Origin: Aphelocoma coerulescens | Lineage: Eukaryota; Chordata; Aves; Passeriformes; Corvidae | Direction: 5' to 3' | NCBI RefSeq assembly: GCF_041296385.1 | Contig: NC_091013.1 | Coordinates: 34,942,001-35,006,000, forward strand | Length of the DNA stretch: 64,000 nucleotides | Shown: in pieces, positions 48,801-61,740 of the stretch | How the letters are laid out: the number at the start of each line of letters is the position of its first letter | Numbering within the stretch: position 1 is the first letter of the stretch | Program-made: the position numbers and the translations under genes | The notes under the pieces: model-generated | Database searches by the model: none | What the model saw: the letters and a program-made list of their open reading frames with translations, nothing else | What the model was told of the DNA's origin: nothing

Positions 48801-49870
48801 AATAATTGACATGACCCATTTTACCTACACCTAGTTCACGCCAAAATATAGTGGGAGAGAAGAACAGGAAAGACTAATAAATGCCAGAGCCAGGAAGGAA
48901 ACCAGTGTGGCTCTCAGCTGCACTGCTTTAGCGAGCGAGGGGGAGGAGAGCACATCAAGCTTGTCTTCTTTCCCCACTCTTGCTCCTGGCATTGCCCCAC
49001 CATTGCCCCTGGCAGGCACCTGCCCCAGTATAGCCCTGCTGCTGGGGCCAGGAACTTCTCCCCCAGCTTCATGCACCACACACCACTCATGAGTGAGCTC
49101 TAGGCGTCTGCACTGTCTTGGGACTCACAAGTTTAATAACACCCTTGAGCTTCATTCTATGGTGTGGGGGGGAAACCCAAACCAAAGATAAGTGTGGGGT
49201 GCTGACCATGGTGAAAGGTAAGAAAGATGGCTGTGGGAGAGCTCCACATGGTATGGTGCTGCCTGCCCTGCTGCTTGTGGCAGGTCTGCATCCACTCATG
49301 ACACCTTTCCTTCCCTCTACCCTGGCCCAGCAAGGGCAGGTGGGAGGAAAGTGCCAGAGGGCTCTGGGAGGGCAGTGGTTCACGCATGAAAACAAGCCCA
49401 GCCGGGGAGAGGCTGGTCTCTGAGTGCCTTCCGCCTCCTGCAGGAGAGGGGGCCTGAGGCCTGCTGCCAGGTTGGCTGGGGACCACGCAGCAGCGAGAAA
49501 CAGAGTAAAAAGAACAGGCAAGTGTGTGTTTCCAGTGGGGAAGCACTCCCTGGGTGCAGGTGGACCCACAGGTTCTTCTCTGGCACCCAGTGCAGCTGTG
49601 CTAAAGACACCAGCTTGGCCTAGGCCTCCTTCCCAGCAAGGGGGTGCCCCTTCCTCTACAGGACACCCAGCCACCGCTGCCAAATCTCACTGGCTGCATG
49701 ATGTCTGGTTTTAGCCACATAGGCAAGAAAATTCAGTCTTTGTGCAGAAACTCTCATCTAAAGTCAGCAGTGCACCCTGCCAGCATGAAACTGGGTGGGA
49801 TGAGGCTGGTTCAGCCTTACCCCAGGATCTGATCCCTTACAAAGGCTTCAATTAGATCCATCATGTTATA
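48801..49870. other. GC-richer DNA, unclassified
   Basis: About 1 kb that is clearly GC-richer than the rest of the window but with few CpG. It carries overlapping long frames on both strands (198 codons minus 49087-49683, 129 codons minus 49157-49546, 101 codons plus 49118-49423). None has a recognised domain, and frames on both strands at once are typical of GC-rich non-coding DNA. It could be part of a transcription unit starting at the nearby CpG island, or an unrecognised repeat. Confidence 0.5.
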
Positions 49871-49879
49871 TGAATGGTT

Positions 49880-51250
49880 ATTTTGTGACTCAATTCCCCC
49901 TGCTTTTTTGCAGTGGTAATTAAGTGATCGAGGGGAAAAAAAAGAGACAGATTAATTGATTGAACTGATTCCAGGAGAAACCATTACTCCCGTTCCTCTT
50001 CTGCTCTATACAGTGTTTAAACAACTCTGAAATAGAGCTGGGTGAATCCTGCCAACATATTTCTGTGAGCACTGCTTTGATTTTCAAATGAATTGTCTTA
50101 TTCTGCTTTTATCCCCCTATTGCCTTGGCTTTATGTGAACATTCGTACAGCTTAGTTTGCTCATGAAAAGGAAAAAAAAAGAAACACTAGTGTATTTCAA
50201 TACAATGGAAAATTAATTTCATTTTCATGAGCTCAAGAATTAGGTAGTGACAGGACAAAAGCAGTGTCATGTAAAAGTCCAATAATCAGTAATGACATTG
50301 TTCAGATATGCCATAGTGCAAATGAATACTACTATGTCATGGATCAAACAAAGTTTATGAAAATTATTTAACAGAACTGCCAAAATCATAGTGTACAGAA
50401 ACTCGGCATTTAGAAAAAAGAGGTGAAATGTACCAAACGCTGCCATTATTACCAGTTATTCTGTCTTTTATTGAAAAGATTAGGAATATTTTTCTTTTAA
50501 ATTGCATTCAGTTAATGTACATTTATAAGTGTGATGGCAGCGAGTATCGAGCATATTAGTCAAATCTGTGTTTAGGGAATATGAATAATGTGTATTAATC
50601 ATGAAAGTCCCTTGATAGTAACAAATATACTTACAGATTTTTTTTAAAGTATTTTGAAAGGAAGGAAGGAAGCAAGAAAAATCACATAGGAGTACACTTT
50701 TAAAGGAATTTTACAAAACAATCATCAGCATTAAGGAAGTGCCATTTTTCATCTGGATCTAATCTATAGCTCCATAAAATTTCCTTGTTGAACAATTATT
50801 CAGAAGGAGACTAAATAAATATAGTGCTAAAAATAATAATAAAGGCTTCCAGGAAATTTGAAAAGTAGGCAAAAAACTACATGTAGTTACCTTCTCTCCA
50901 TCTGTAAGAAAGATCACTATTTCAGTTTGTGCTTACAGGCGACTTTTCTTTTTCATAAATTGCTCTCTAAAACAATATCAGATTATACAAGCTTACAGAA
51001 TGTTTGAGATTTTTCAAAGGTATATTTTGAACTTATTTAACAAACAGATCTGATATTTAGGACAATGCATTTTCCTAACTCCTTGTTTTAATTGGCAGTA
51101 CTGGGATTTCTGTTTCATCTTGGACGATTGTTCACCTCAGGAATGTACTATGGATCCTCTTCCTTCCCAGACTGAGCTACGTTTGGAGAAATCACTGTGA
51201 TTTTAATTATCACAGAAAGAATGCAAAAGGCAAATTAGGTAAAAAAATGC
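49880..51250. other. Candidate conserved non-coding region
   Basis: Long repeat-free AT-rich block with no frame of note. It has many regulatory-type words such as 'attaattgattgaactgatt', 'ttaatttcattttcatgag', 'gtgtattaatcatg', and isolated CpG in 'ggcagcgagtatcgagcat'. The texture resembles deeply conserved non-coding DNA. Conservation was not tested. Confidence 0.35.
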
Positions 51251-52646
51251 AAGGGAGCTAGGGGGAAGGTTTTTCACTGTATTCTTTCACTCAGGGTGTA
51301 GCTGAGTATATACACAGCATATATAAAATTCTCAGTTTTTAAAATAACTGAGTTTCTTCAGAAATTATGTAGAAAACAAGATACAAAATTGGTTTTATTG
51401 TAAAATATGTAAGTTTCACATACAGTTTCCTGTAAAAAGTGACCAGACTGATACACGAAATCAGTATGAGTCTGTGCAAAGGTAAAAAGACCCCAACCAA
51501 ATCTTAAGGTGATTTCAATTTTGACATGAGTATCATATGTAAGTCAAAAGAGGTGTTATCTTACTTATCAGAAAGGTTTTTGCTACACTATCATCTTGGG
51601 CTTGACTTTTTTGAGCATGATGTAGCCAAACAAAGGAAAAGTTCCAAGAGGAAAGTCTTGGAAAATTTGAGGAAAAGAAAAATTTTTAAATGGTTTCTGA
51701 TTTGTAGTAAATATATGTTTATCACTTTTTGTTACTTTTTACACTTTTTTTTTCCATGTTTGTGTCCATAAGGAGGTTGGCTAGGTGTTGGGATTTTTCC
51801 TAAATCAAAAATAAACTTAGGAAATGGGGCTTTAATCTTTGATGTCCCTAAGCCTTGGAAAATAAAGACTCCAAACCTTGCACTGATGGCCACCACTGCC
51901 TATCTGCCTGGCCCAGTCAAGAGCCCTCAAGTGAGAAGACAGCAGTGCAGGAGAACCTCTGCGTGGGAGGTATCTTTTCTTCTGTACCTGCACGGGTGGC
52001 CTGAATTCAGGCAGATAAGCATCATCTGCGAAATGTATGTGTAACATAAGGGGAAAAAGAAGCCTCATTTAGCTAGAGAATTAAAATGTGTTGTTTGGAA
52101 GTAGCTGATAACTTGGGGCTAGCTGTGTGTATGAGAGTTTATAAAGTCATTATTACTGAACAGTACCTGGTTGCAACCTGCTGGCTAGTAGGGCTTTTCA
52201 GCCAAGAAGGGGGGAAGAAATGCCTTCTGGCAGAGCACAACTAAATACATTGGAGAAAATAGTTGTTATTTCAGGTGTGCAGTTTCCCAGTAGAAAATAA
52301 GTTTAATTAATTAATTTATTTTTCTAATTTGTGAAAATATGTGTAGGGTGACCTCTAGGCACAAGAGCAAAAGCTATAAAACCAGATTCATTCATTCACT
52401 AGCTGACGTAAAGTCAACCAATGATAGTCAAATAAGCAAATAACGTGTGAAGAAAATTCATGCTCCTCCCTTTCAACTCTGTAGGAAAAAGCCTTTGAGT
52501 GTGAACACTCTTGGCAATGTGCCTTGAGCTCCTTGCTCCCCAGCTTTTTTGGGTGACAGAGAGCATGGAGTCTGAATCACAGTGATGAACCATCTCAGTT
52601 TTTATTTAATGTTCATGTAATTTAACTAAATACCATAAATATACCC
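51251..52646. other. DNA without recognisable gene
   Basis: No exon or repeat recognised. A TTAATTAATTAATT cluster lies near 52304. Frames are at most 81 codons. Confidence 0.6.
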
Positions 52647-52664
52647 TTTTTTTTTTTTTTTTTT
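52647..52664. repeat. Poly-T tract, 18 T
   Basis: An uninterrupted T18 run. It has no adjacent retroposon body that I recognise. Confidence 0.95.
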
Positions 52665-52734
52665 GTCTCTTTATTATTTCAAATATGTTAAATATGAGAT
52701 AGGAACCAGGTACAAAACGGAGTTTGTAAAGTGA

Positions 52735-52870
52735 TTAGACCTCTGAGATTGAACAGAGAACTAGGAACTAGGATTTCTGGCTTCTCCTAGACTGTGACCA
52801 GGGTGGGGGGGAGGTAACTACTTCGCCCAAATGGTTCGATGTGTAAATTTCACCACACTGGGCTCATTTT
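52735..52870 (+). mobile_element. Possible MIR-like SINE fragment
   Basis: 'gattgaacagagaactagga' with 'actaggatttctggcttct' follows the head of MIR-type SINEs ('...agagcactgggagtcaggactcctgggttct'). A 'gtgacc' word follows in the expected place. The core after this is obscured by a G7 run at 52805-52811. By-eye call. Confidence 0.4.
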
Positions 52871-53999
52871 CTCTTAGCAATTCCATGTATAGTTCTTTTG
52901 CCAGTGTGTGCTCTTTGAGCTCCTCTCAATGCTACAGGGTTCTATAAACAGTAAAACCAGCTGAGGAAAAGGCAGATGCACCTCAGTAATGGCATTACAG
53001 AAGCCATGGAAGGAGTCTAGCCACTCCTTGAAGCACTGGGGAGCATCAGATTCCTGCAGGTAGGTGACAGTGGTGCTGAGACATCAGTGCTTTTTACCTT
53101 TCCCATCACTTCCACGTGATTGTAGCAACTTTGCTGTTGCCAGCATCTTTGATGTCCCTGACAAAGGTACCTATCAGGACTTGAAATGCCACCATGGTGC
53201 TCATTCACTGTTATGCCCCCAACAGCTACAGTTTTCCTCCCACAACATTCTTGTTATGCATTGTGAAATAATGTGCTATGGCTTATGTTGCAAGTAACAG
53301 ATTTTTGAAAACTTATATTTCAGCTGTTTGACAAGCAAGTTTTTCCAAAGTAATAAAAACAGGTTTGTATCCAAACATGCCTTATAGCTGCTTATTTATA
53401 ATCACGTGAGTAAAAAAAAATCCTTTCGGACTACAACTCTGTATTTGAGTTCTAACAGATGAGATTCTGTTCAAACCGGAGCTCTGTGGCTGTGATGGAC
53501 ACAGAACAGGGCAAAGCATATCTGGTTTTCAACCTGAGAGGAAATCTTCCCCCTACCCTGCCCCCCTCAAAAATGTTTTCAAGAAAAGATCAGACACAGG
53601 TTTTTAATGCCTGGGGAAAAACAAAACGACCCTCAATAGATTTAGGCAGTTCCATTTTTGCTTACTATTTTTAAAAGCATACATGTTATTTAAAAATAAT
53701 TAGCCTGAGCCAATTTATGTGCAATGTATATATTGCACATATGTCCAGAGGAAACCAGAAACAGGGTTGTATAATCGTAACCTTACTGCACTGAAGGCCT
53801 GGCATAATTGCCACAGCGAGAGAGAAAGCCAAGGAGATTTTATCTGTTATATTTATTTCCCCCATGTAAATATATTAAAACCAAACAAAAATAAACTTTT
53901 GATGCAGAGCTTAACCCAGTTTATGTAGTGTGCATTTCATTCTTTATTATTATTCTTCTTATTAATAATAATAATTTCCTACGTATTCGTGTGCAGTAA
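52871..53999. other. DNA without recognisable gene
   Basis: No exon or confident repeat. It holds a 10-bp-arm inverted repeat at 53716-53741, described separately. Confidence 0.6.
53716..53741. repeat. Inverted repeat, 10-bp arms
   Basis: Arms 'tatgtgcaat' and 'attgcacata' flank a 6-nt spacer (gtatat), giving a 26-bp hairpin or cruciform element. Confidence 0.9.
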
Positions 54000-54870
54000 A
54001 GCACTTGAGATGGCAATCTGGAAGGCTGTTTTTTCAGCAGCTGAAAATTTCATCTGTTGCTCATGAAAAAAAGGCATCTTCAGATAGGAACAGGAATAAT
54101 TCATGGACTTTATCTCTGAATGACAAGTGAGGCTGCATGGAGTAAAAGTATGTTTTACTGTATAAATGTGAGCATGTGCATCTGCATAGCCTTCTGGCCC
54201 TTTAAAAGGTAATTAGCCAGTATAATAAGGCTGTTGTCTATGTGTAATATCATCATATGTAATGAGTCGTACGACTGAATGTGAGGAAGAAAGTCTATTG
54301 AGTCGAGATCTCCCAGAGGCTTTGCTGGAGCTTGGGCTGGCATGACTGAGGCTTTTCTGTATCCTCGGATTCAACACCAAGGCCAACTTTACTTGCAAAG
54401 ATCCAGTTAAATAAAAACCATATGAACCCTGCTAAAATAATACAATTTGAGTAAATCAATGCCTTAAGACTTTCTCAAAAGTATCTTAAAAAACTCACTG
54501 GAAGGGAACAGTGCCTTTTGAGCGAGTACCAGTTAGGGACTTTAACATGCTCCACTTTATCTTTGTGATCTTGCAGGAGGTGGGATAGATTTTCTCCACA
54601 CAGAGCACACGTTTTCATTTTTGCAGCACATTGTAAACACACTTTTCATACTAATGTCTTGTTTTGTTTCGGTTCTTTTCAAAGATTATGCATTAGTAAT
54701 TTGTGCATCACATGTTGGCAACCGGAATCACAGTGTATTATGCACGCTACTAATGTGACACAGAAACCTCAGCATATTCTAGCTCTCTTCTCATATCTTG
54801 TTAGCATCTGTTTGTGGTAGGCTGGGATGATGAGGTGCTAATATGATGCAGTGAAGGAAGTGTAATCCAT
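54000..54870. other. Candidate conserved non-coding region
   Basis: Repeat-free block with octamer-like and TAAT-type words ('gattatgcattagtaattt', 'tgtattatgcacgctactaa') and no good open frame. Inference from texture only. Confidence 0.3.
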
Positions 54871-55865
54871 GAACATTTTTGTGTCACATTTGTGTAATAT
54901 ATTACACTAATCCAACCAGACTTTCATGTGCTCTTGCCCAAGGAATGCCATTCCAGCCTCCTCCCTTCCCCCATCAATGCCTTTGAAGGTTTGAGAATGA
55001 TTTCCTGTACACAGGCTGTGTAAGAATGTGCTCACATTCTTTCCCCGGTTGAGGAAGGAGTTCTTTTTATGCCCTCTTGCTTTCAGGGTAACAATGTTCA
55101 TGAACAAATTGCTCTAAAGAGGGAGGCATGTTCAATTATACTCTTCTTTCTCAGCTTAGAGGTAAATGAAGTAGAAGGTGCACTCTTTCTAATAAGCATT
55201 GGATCCATTTGGAGCATTTGGTGCAGTGTCTAGGGGCTGTTTGTGAGCAGAACCCTTCTGCAGCAGCAATCTGGTGTTCGCAGTGCAGTAACCAGGATGT
55301 CGGAATTAGCAGCCATGGTTTCCTCCCTAGAGGTACCATCAACCAGTGCCATCTTGCAGACTGATTCAGATTTTTCACCTTGTTGGCCATACACAGCTTG
55401 CTAGGTCTACTTTTCCTATCCATGATAAGTTTTGCCCTGGACTGTTCTTCAGGTGATATCTACATCTTTCTATGTAGGTGTTCATGTAGGTTTAGCAGAT
55501 TGGGATCCTACTCCTGACTGGAACTTCCTGCCAGTATTGTGATAGAAATAAATACAATAGCAAAGTGAAATCATAAACTCCAAAATTTCCTTATAGTATA
55601 CAATTCTACATCTTGCCTATCTGATTCAGAAGGCAAAAGCCCAGCAAAAGTCTGGATGGAAGACATGAAATTAGAAAGCCATCTTTGTTTTGGCAAGTCA
55701 CTGGGTATTTTTCTTCTTTGTGTATCCTCAGCCTCAGTTAGAATTTATAAGGAGTAGTGTAGAAAACATATCCAATAGTGAAATCTGACTGGACTGTGGA
55801 GTCATCTGAGATGAGAATGCCCTGACACCCATTGTGTGGTGTAACTCTTTAGGTGGGTCATCCTG
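54871..55865. other. DNA without recognisable gene; possible worn SINE at 55690-55765
   Basis: No exon recognised. At 55693-55740 'ggcaagtcactggg', 'tctttgtg' and 'gcctcagtt' occur in the order of the MIR core, but with gaps too large for a firm call. A 90-codon minus-strand frame (55151-55423) has no domain. Confidence 0.45.
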
Positions 55866-55961
55866 TAACTTCCCAAGTGCTACATGTGATGCAAGTTCAC
55901 AGCTTGACTATCCTAACTTCCCAAGTGCTACATGTGATGCAAGTTCACAGCTTGACTATCC
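55866..55961. repeat. Perfect 48-bp tandem duplication
   Basis: The 48-bp unit at 55866-55913, starting 'taacttcccaagtgctacat' and ending 'cttgactatcc', is repeated without a change at 55914-55961. No difference between copies means a very recent event, or an assembly duplication. The open frame 55853-56047 across it is a by-product, as 48 is a multiple of three. Confidence 0.98.
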
Positions 55962-58900
55962 CTGGTGGACAATGCAACAGATGCTCCTTCTACTGTAGGA
56001 AAATCAGTTTTGCTGGCTGGTATTATACATTTTTGCCCATTAGATAGGCTACAGCTTCAGGAAACAACATTTCAACTGTCTTGGCACTAGGGGGAAGACT
56101 ATTCCTGTTGGAAAAGCAAGGAGGAAAGCAGGTACACATGTTCTAATAAATTAGATGGTGTCTGTAAAATTTCATAGTACTAAAATGCAGTCTTCTACAC
56201 TGTCAAATTGTTGACATGGTTTGCCTTGTACTAAATAACATTTCTTGAGCAACTCTCAAACAACAGCCACAAAATGAAATTGGACGACCTACCCAGCCCA
56301 AGATGATTAGCAGACTTCTGCTTTGGACTACAAGCAGCTCTGTGAATGCCTTCCTTAGTAGTTCCTGCTTGATTTGCTTTTTAGTTTTTATGTTTTGCCA
56401 GATATGGCAAGAACAAGCTTGACTTTAAGTGCCATCATTCATTGCAAAGTGAAGGTGGGTTTAAAATTATTTCTCCTTTTGTTTTGAACCAAAATTGGGT
56501 AGTATTATCCTTGAAATACTTGGGGAATATTTATCTAGAATAGCACAGCGTGGCAGTATAGCATCTAAAGGTGTCAACTTGCCTCAGTGTAAACCTCCAC
56601 ATTCAATATAGTAAGAAGTCAGAAGTCTTATGCCCAAGCTGTGGTCCTATTGTGCTTCTCAGCTATGTTCTGCAACTCACACTCAAATCCATCCAAAATT
56701 TCAGTTTAGAATGGCACCCAGCTGCACATGATCCCCTCCTGAACCTTGGTGGGTTTTTTGTTTATTTGGTTGTTTGGTTGTTTTGGATTTTTTTCTTTTA
56801 CTTGTGAGAAAAACCAAATCAACACAATAATGCAGAGTGAAAAAGAGACATGATGGTTTTCCTGTCCTGAACAGTGACCAGAGTGACTGGTTGTGCCATG
56901 CAGCAACTTTTGTCCTCAAAAAGGAATAGATATTGCAATGCAAAGACAAGCCTTGCTCACTTCTTCCCTAAGCAAGCAAGCTGTACATTGTAGAATTTTG
57001 GTTTCATGAAGCATAATAATATTAGTTATGAGAATTCATCTCAACAGAAGAATGACAAAGACCTCAAGTAAAATGTTTGAGGGTAATGTTGATGTAAAAA
57101 AGACAAGTGAGTATGCACTAACAGTACATTTACTTGTTATTACAATATGGAAAAATAATGTATTTTTATTTATTGTACTGACTTCCTATTGATGTGATGA
57201 GGATTTGAGCATAGTTAGTTTACTGAATGTCCTGGTAAAGCAAAGATGAATAAAATTAAAATAAAGAACCTATAAATTGTAAAACAGAAAAAAAAAATGG
57301 AATAGACAGAATCTTTCAGAGTCCCATGAGCTGTTCTTAAAACATTTTTCTCTAAGAATTGCTCTTTTACTTATGTCTTTCCCTGACAACATTTTGCTTT
57401 TTATCTCATTTTAATAAAAAGATAGCATTTGAGAGCATCTCAGAATCCAGCATCTCAGCCTCTGCCTTTGTTGTTTAAATTACAAAAAGAAAGGAAAAAA
57501 AGAAGAGCCAAAATCCAAGCCCAAAGCCTTTCAAGGAAACCTGATCAATGTGTGTTTGGGCCTCCGCTTTATGATTCAAAGCTTTTTCAACAGCCATTAA
57601 AATCAGAAATCTTGATCATCCATTCCAAAAAAAAAGCCATTGTAGCAGGACTCCAGTGCAATAACAGAGAACAATACTTTATCTGATGCTATCTGTTGTG
57701 AAGTGGAGGTTTAACAACAATAGGAAAAGGTGCTACCCCCAGGCTTTCCCTGAGCCAGCGTGTGCCTCTTTTCTCTTCACTCCTCTTGCAGAAGACTTGA
57801 AAGCAGGAACATTCCCAAGAGGTCAAGTGTTGGGCTATTGAGGCTATAAAGATTTTGTGACTTCTCAGAAAGCCCTCTCCAGGCCATGTGCCACAAGCAA
57901 AGGAGAAGAATGAAGACACAAAGACTCTGCGGTGTAGAAACATGCTGGAGGGATGGAATTGAGTTGGTAGGGAATTGCCTAGAAGGAAGGGATGCTTATT
58001 CTTCAGATACCAAAGACACGTTACCATGGCTGCCCAGCTGAGAATTTTGTAGCAGGGCTGCACAGGATTACTTCAATATTTATAAATGCTTTGGAAGGAA
58101 TGTATTGTTTCTTTTGCAAGGTTTCCAATGAAGATAGTGAAAATTGTTATTTAGTCTGGGAAAACAGACAGAATCGTGTTTAGATGCTCTGGTAGGTAAA
58201 TTTTATTTACAGGAGAGAAAAAAAAACCCCACCGTGTGGGAAAACCCTGTCTTTTCCATGTTGTCTTTGGACTACATTTGTTTGCACTTTCAATTTGTTA
58301 CTTTTACTCTCATGTTAATAATATGGAAGGAAATGTTTTATCCCAATGTCTGCTTTCTTAGTATTTGATCCGAAAAGCTACACTTTTATGTGGTAAGAAG
58401 TGGCAAATGCTTTTTCCAGATCTTAGGAGAAAATGAGACCCCTTTTGGCCGTCTAAAATTTTGAAAATACTTGCTTTCACCATGATGAAAAAATGCAGGT
58501 GCATATGGAGCAGAGATATTGCACTGCTTAATTAAATTATTTTATTTCTGGTCAGCATAATTATTTGCTGGAGGCAGACAGAATTAGGGGTAGCTGTTGA
58601 CCAAAGGTCTGTATTAAGATCTGAATTTCCGAAATGTTGCTGTTCTGTGACGTGACATATGACATAGGGAATAGAGAAGAATTAGTCTATTATTATTAGT
58701 CTACAAGTTCTTTCCTGATAAGCAGTGATTCTTTTAAAGATTAAGCATATGTCAATATACTGTTCATATAGGCAGTCCCATCTGCTGGGAGAAGAGACCT
58801 TTGGAAATACTTTTGTATTATCTCAGATGTTTGGGCACACTTTAGGAAAGGAGCCTCCAAAAGTTATAAAATTATGGGTTCATTAGCCATACTAACTGTC

Positions 58901-59476
58901 AACAAAGGGTAAGTGATTTGTTTAAACAATCAAACACTACACTAATTAGCATTATAATACAACATTCAGGAAGTCTTCAAGTCCTATAAATATGTGTAAG
59001 ACATGGGAAATTGGTCTTTTGGGGCTGATTCGATAATAGAACAGTCCAGATAATTAAGTTTGTGCAGTAAATGAAATACAATATAAAGGGATTGGGTTGT
59101 AACATATTCAGTCTTCAATGGTGTAGACTGGTGTCTGCCTGAAGGGCTATTGATAACCCAGCATGACATATAGGAAATCTCTGAAGTAAAATTTAAAGAT
59201 AGAAAGTTCAGGTAAGACAACATCACATTTTCCTTTAAAAAAATGAGGAAAGGATGAAACCAAAGTTTCAGTATGAAAAAGATGTTGCCTAGATCCACTT
59301 TCCCACTGGAAAAACTGAAAAGAAAAAAAAATTAAGAAAAAAAAGTCAAAATAAATTGGTAATGCTATGTGCAAGCAGTAAACAATTTTAGCAAACATAT
59401 TTATCTTCAATTGCTTTTCTAAGAATGAAAATAATGTGCTGTTTTATACAGATGAAACAAGCATAGAAACATCTGT
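55962..59476. other. AT-rich DNA without recognisable gene
   Basis: No exon or confident repeat in 3.5 kb. A 124-codon minus-strand frame (57689-58063) and an 85-codon plus frame (57429-57686) show no domain. Confidence 0.6.
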
Positions 59477-59555
59477 ATTCATATAATATTTATAATAATT
59501 TTATAGTATATAATTTATTATATATTATTTATGTAATTTAAAATATTTATTGATA
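59477..59555. repeat. AT-only low-complexity tract
   Basis: About 80 bp almost wholly A and T ('tataataattttatagtata' and similar), with several short self-complementary words such as 'tataatttattata'. Confidence 0.85.
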
Positions 59556-60309
59556 GTACAAAAACCCAAAACATTTATTGCTAATATTTCTCACATTTGC
59601 TCACTCAGACAATGAAGAAAATACATTATAAGGAGAATTCAAGATGGTCATAAAAGTGAAAAAAATCCTAATTCACTTGAAATAATGCACTTTATTTCAT
59701 GTGAATTATGTTGCCCGAAATAAAGAGGGAGTTCAGCCCAACTGGGCTTTACATTTTGCATTACACTCCACTGCTCCATAGGATGGTTAAGTCCATATTT
59801 TATATTCACACAAAATAGGATTCTCAAATGTTAAAGTAAAATTTCAAACTCATAGCACACAGTACAGAAATGAAAAACAAATTGAATAATATAATTTTCT
59901 TGTTACAACAAATATTGTTTACATTTATTCCTATGTAAATTTTAGCTTTCACTGTCCCACTGAAATAGTTGGCAGAAATTGTTTGACCTTGGAAGAAACA
60001 ATCCTCTCAGGAGTTGCGTGATCAGGTTTACAGGGCAGAGAACCATAATTTCTTCGTTACAGTTTTGATAAGGACCTTTGTGGTTTTTTTCCAAGCTGCT
60101 TCATTTTGATCTCAATGGAGCTGAGCAGCACAGTTACTCAAGCAAAAGGTACCAGGGTAAAATTTAAAGATCCTTGAAGATGGCTAAACAGAGCTGACAC
60201 AGGAGCTGCTGAAATGCTCAATGGGAGCCGGATTGTAGGCATGAAAGAGATCTAAGGGAGGAAGTTCTTAGAGAGTTTCCTTCCTCATATTTATGTCCCA
60301 AGAGTTTTG
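59556..60309. other. DNA without recognisable gene
   Basis: Nothing recognised beyond AT-rich sequence. Confidence 0.6.
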
Positions 60310-60440
60310 CTCATTATTCAGTTCTCAGAGGCAATCTAATCACTGTTGGCATCACTTAGCACTTCTGGGTTCAGTTCCCCAGTCTGCCACTTGCACTTAG
60401 GGTAGTTTTCTCTGGTCTCCTAGTTTATTTATTTTAAATA
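60310..60440 (+). mobile_element. Possible MIR-like SINE fragment
   Basis: 'cacttctgggttcagttccc' with 'cagtctgccacttg' (60360-60393) matches the box-B region and following block of MIR-type SINEs. Traces of the next block ('tagttttctctggtctcc') follow before the AT-rich end. Head not clear; edges approximate. Confidence 0.45.
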
Positions 60441-61279
60441 AAACCTGTTTTGTTATTCATTCTGTTCACTTGAATTGAGTAACATTAATTTATTTAAAAC
60501 ATTTACATAAAAGATAAACATTATATATGTAGGAAGCTACGTATTTAATTTTATGAAAAATAGCCTAATATATTTTTCTCAATATATTATCTACTTATAA
60601 AGTACATAGATAACTGCAAAGAAAATTACACACATATTTATGTAAACAGATGTATGTGTCTAGCTTATTTGAAATTAAATTGGTACTTGTGAACAGACAA
60701 AAAAGTCACTTCTGACATTATGGTTAAAGTCATCTAATCTTCGCTTCTTTCTTCCTCATTGATTTGTGTTTTTTAAATTGTCCAGTTTTCTCTAAGTAAA
60801 GACTTTAAGTGAAGAAATGTCTTTGCCAGTCTCCAAATTAGGGGCGAATTTCCTTCTCAACTTGTTTGATTAAAAGAACCATTGGCCTTCTACTCACCTC
60901 CGTTAGAGTAAAATGTATTTGTCCCAGATGTGTATGTAAATGTATTATGCATTCAATATTTCTCATCAGGCAACTTGAGATTTTGAGGACGTGATTTTTA
61001 AAGTGTCTCTCCCCAGATGTTCTTTGTGCTCATTCTTACATTTCTCTGACTATCTTTAAACATTTTATTTTACCTGTTTCCATGAGGATTCCATTCACAG
61101 GAAACTTCAAAAGCTTTGTACCAGTCCTCCTGTTGTATCGGATGCAAGGGGACCCTGTCGTCTCAGCCAGCATCCCTGCCATGAGCCATTTATTGCAACA
61201 AAATGTGCTGTATGCATGACACAGCTCATCATCAGTCAGTCCTGGTGTAGAAGATGTCAGATCTACTGCTGGAGAACAA
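60441..61279. other. AT-rich DNA without recognisable gene
   Basis: Nothing recognised; strongly AT-rich up to about 60720. Confidence 0.6.
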
Positions 61280-61740
61280 AGATAATTTGGACTTTATTTT
61301 TTGAAATGGAAAGATGTCAGGGGCTGCAAACAAAGTCATCTGTAAATTGGTTGATGATTTTCTACTTTTTTTAACAGTAAATCCCTGCTCTGATCCTCTC
61401 CTTTTTTTCCCTAATTTTGCTTTTGAAAGGCAAGCTAATTTTATCCAATCTGGACCTTTTAGTTTACCCTCACATTTTAAATTTTAAAAAATTGTATGCA
61501 TTTGAATTCCTGTTCTGGTGTGTAATGCTTTTTTTCATGATGCTGTAATTGAAAGGGCTGAGAAATCAGTGCTATAGAAATTGGAAATATTTTTATAGAA
61601 GTTTACAGTAAACGATAAGCCTGCCCGACACTGTCATATATTTTTTAAAGTTTTGGCCTAACTTTTGACAACTTCAGCACTAATTTTGGCAAGAACACAG
61701 CTGCATGTTCTGATAGGAGAACATCAGTTTGATCTTTAGT
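61280..61740. other. Candidate conserved non-coding block
   Basis: Repeat-free, evenly textured sequence ('gtaaattggttgatgatttt', 'catgatgctgtaattgaaag', 'gtttacagtaaacgataagc') without a supporting frame. Inference only. Confidence 0.3.

Noticed and set aside
48399..48801. Arg/Gly/Pro/Ala-rich frames over the CpG island
   Set aside because: Low-complexity products of CCG-type repeats, partly running into the CR1 fragment.
49087..49683. 198-codon minus-strand frame
   Set aside because: It overlaps other long frames on both strands in GC-rich DNA and its sequence resembles no known family; kept only as a query to test.
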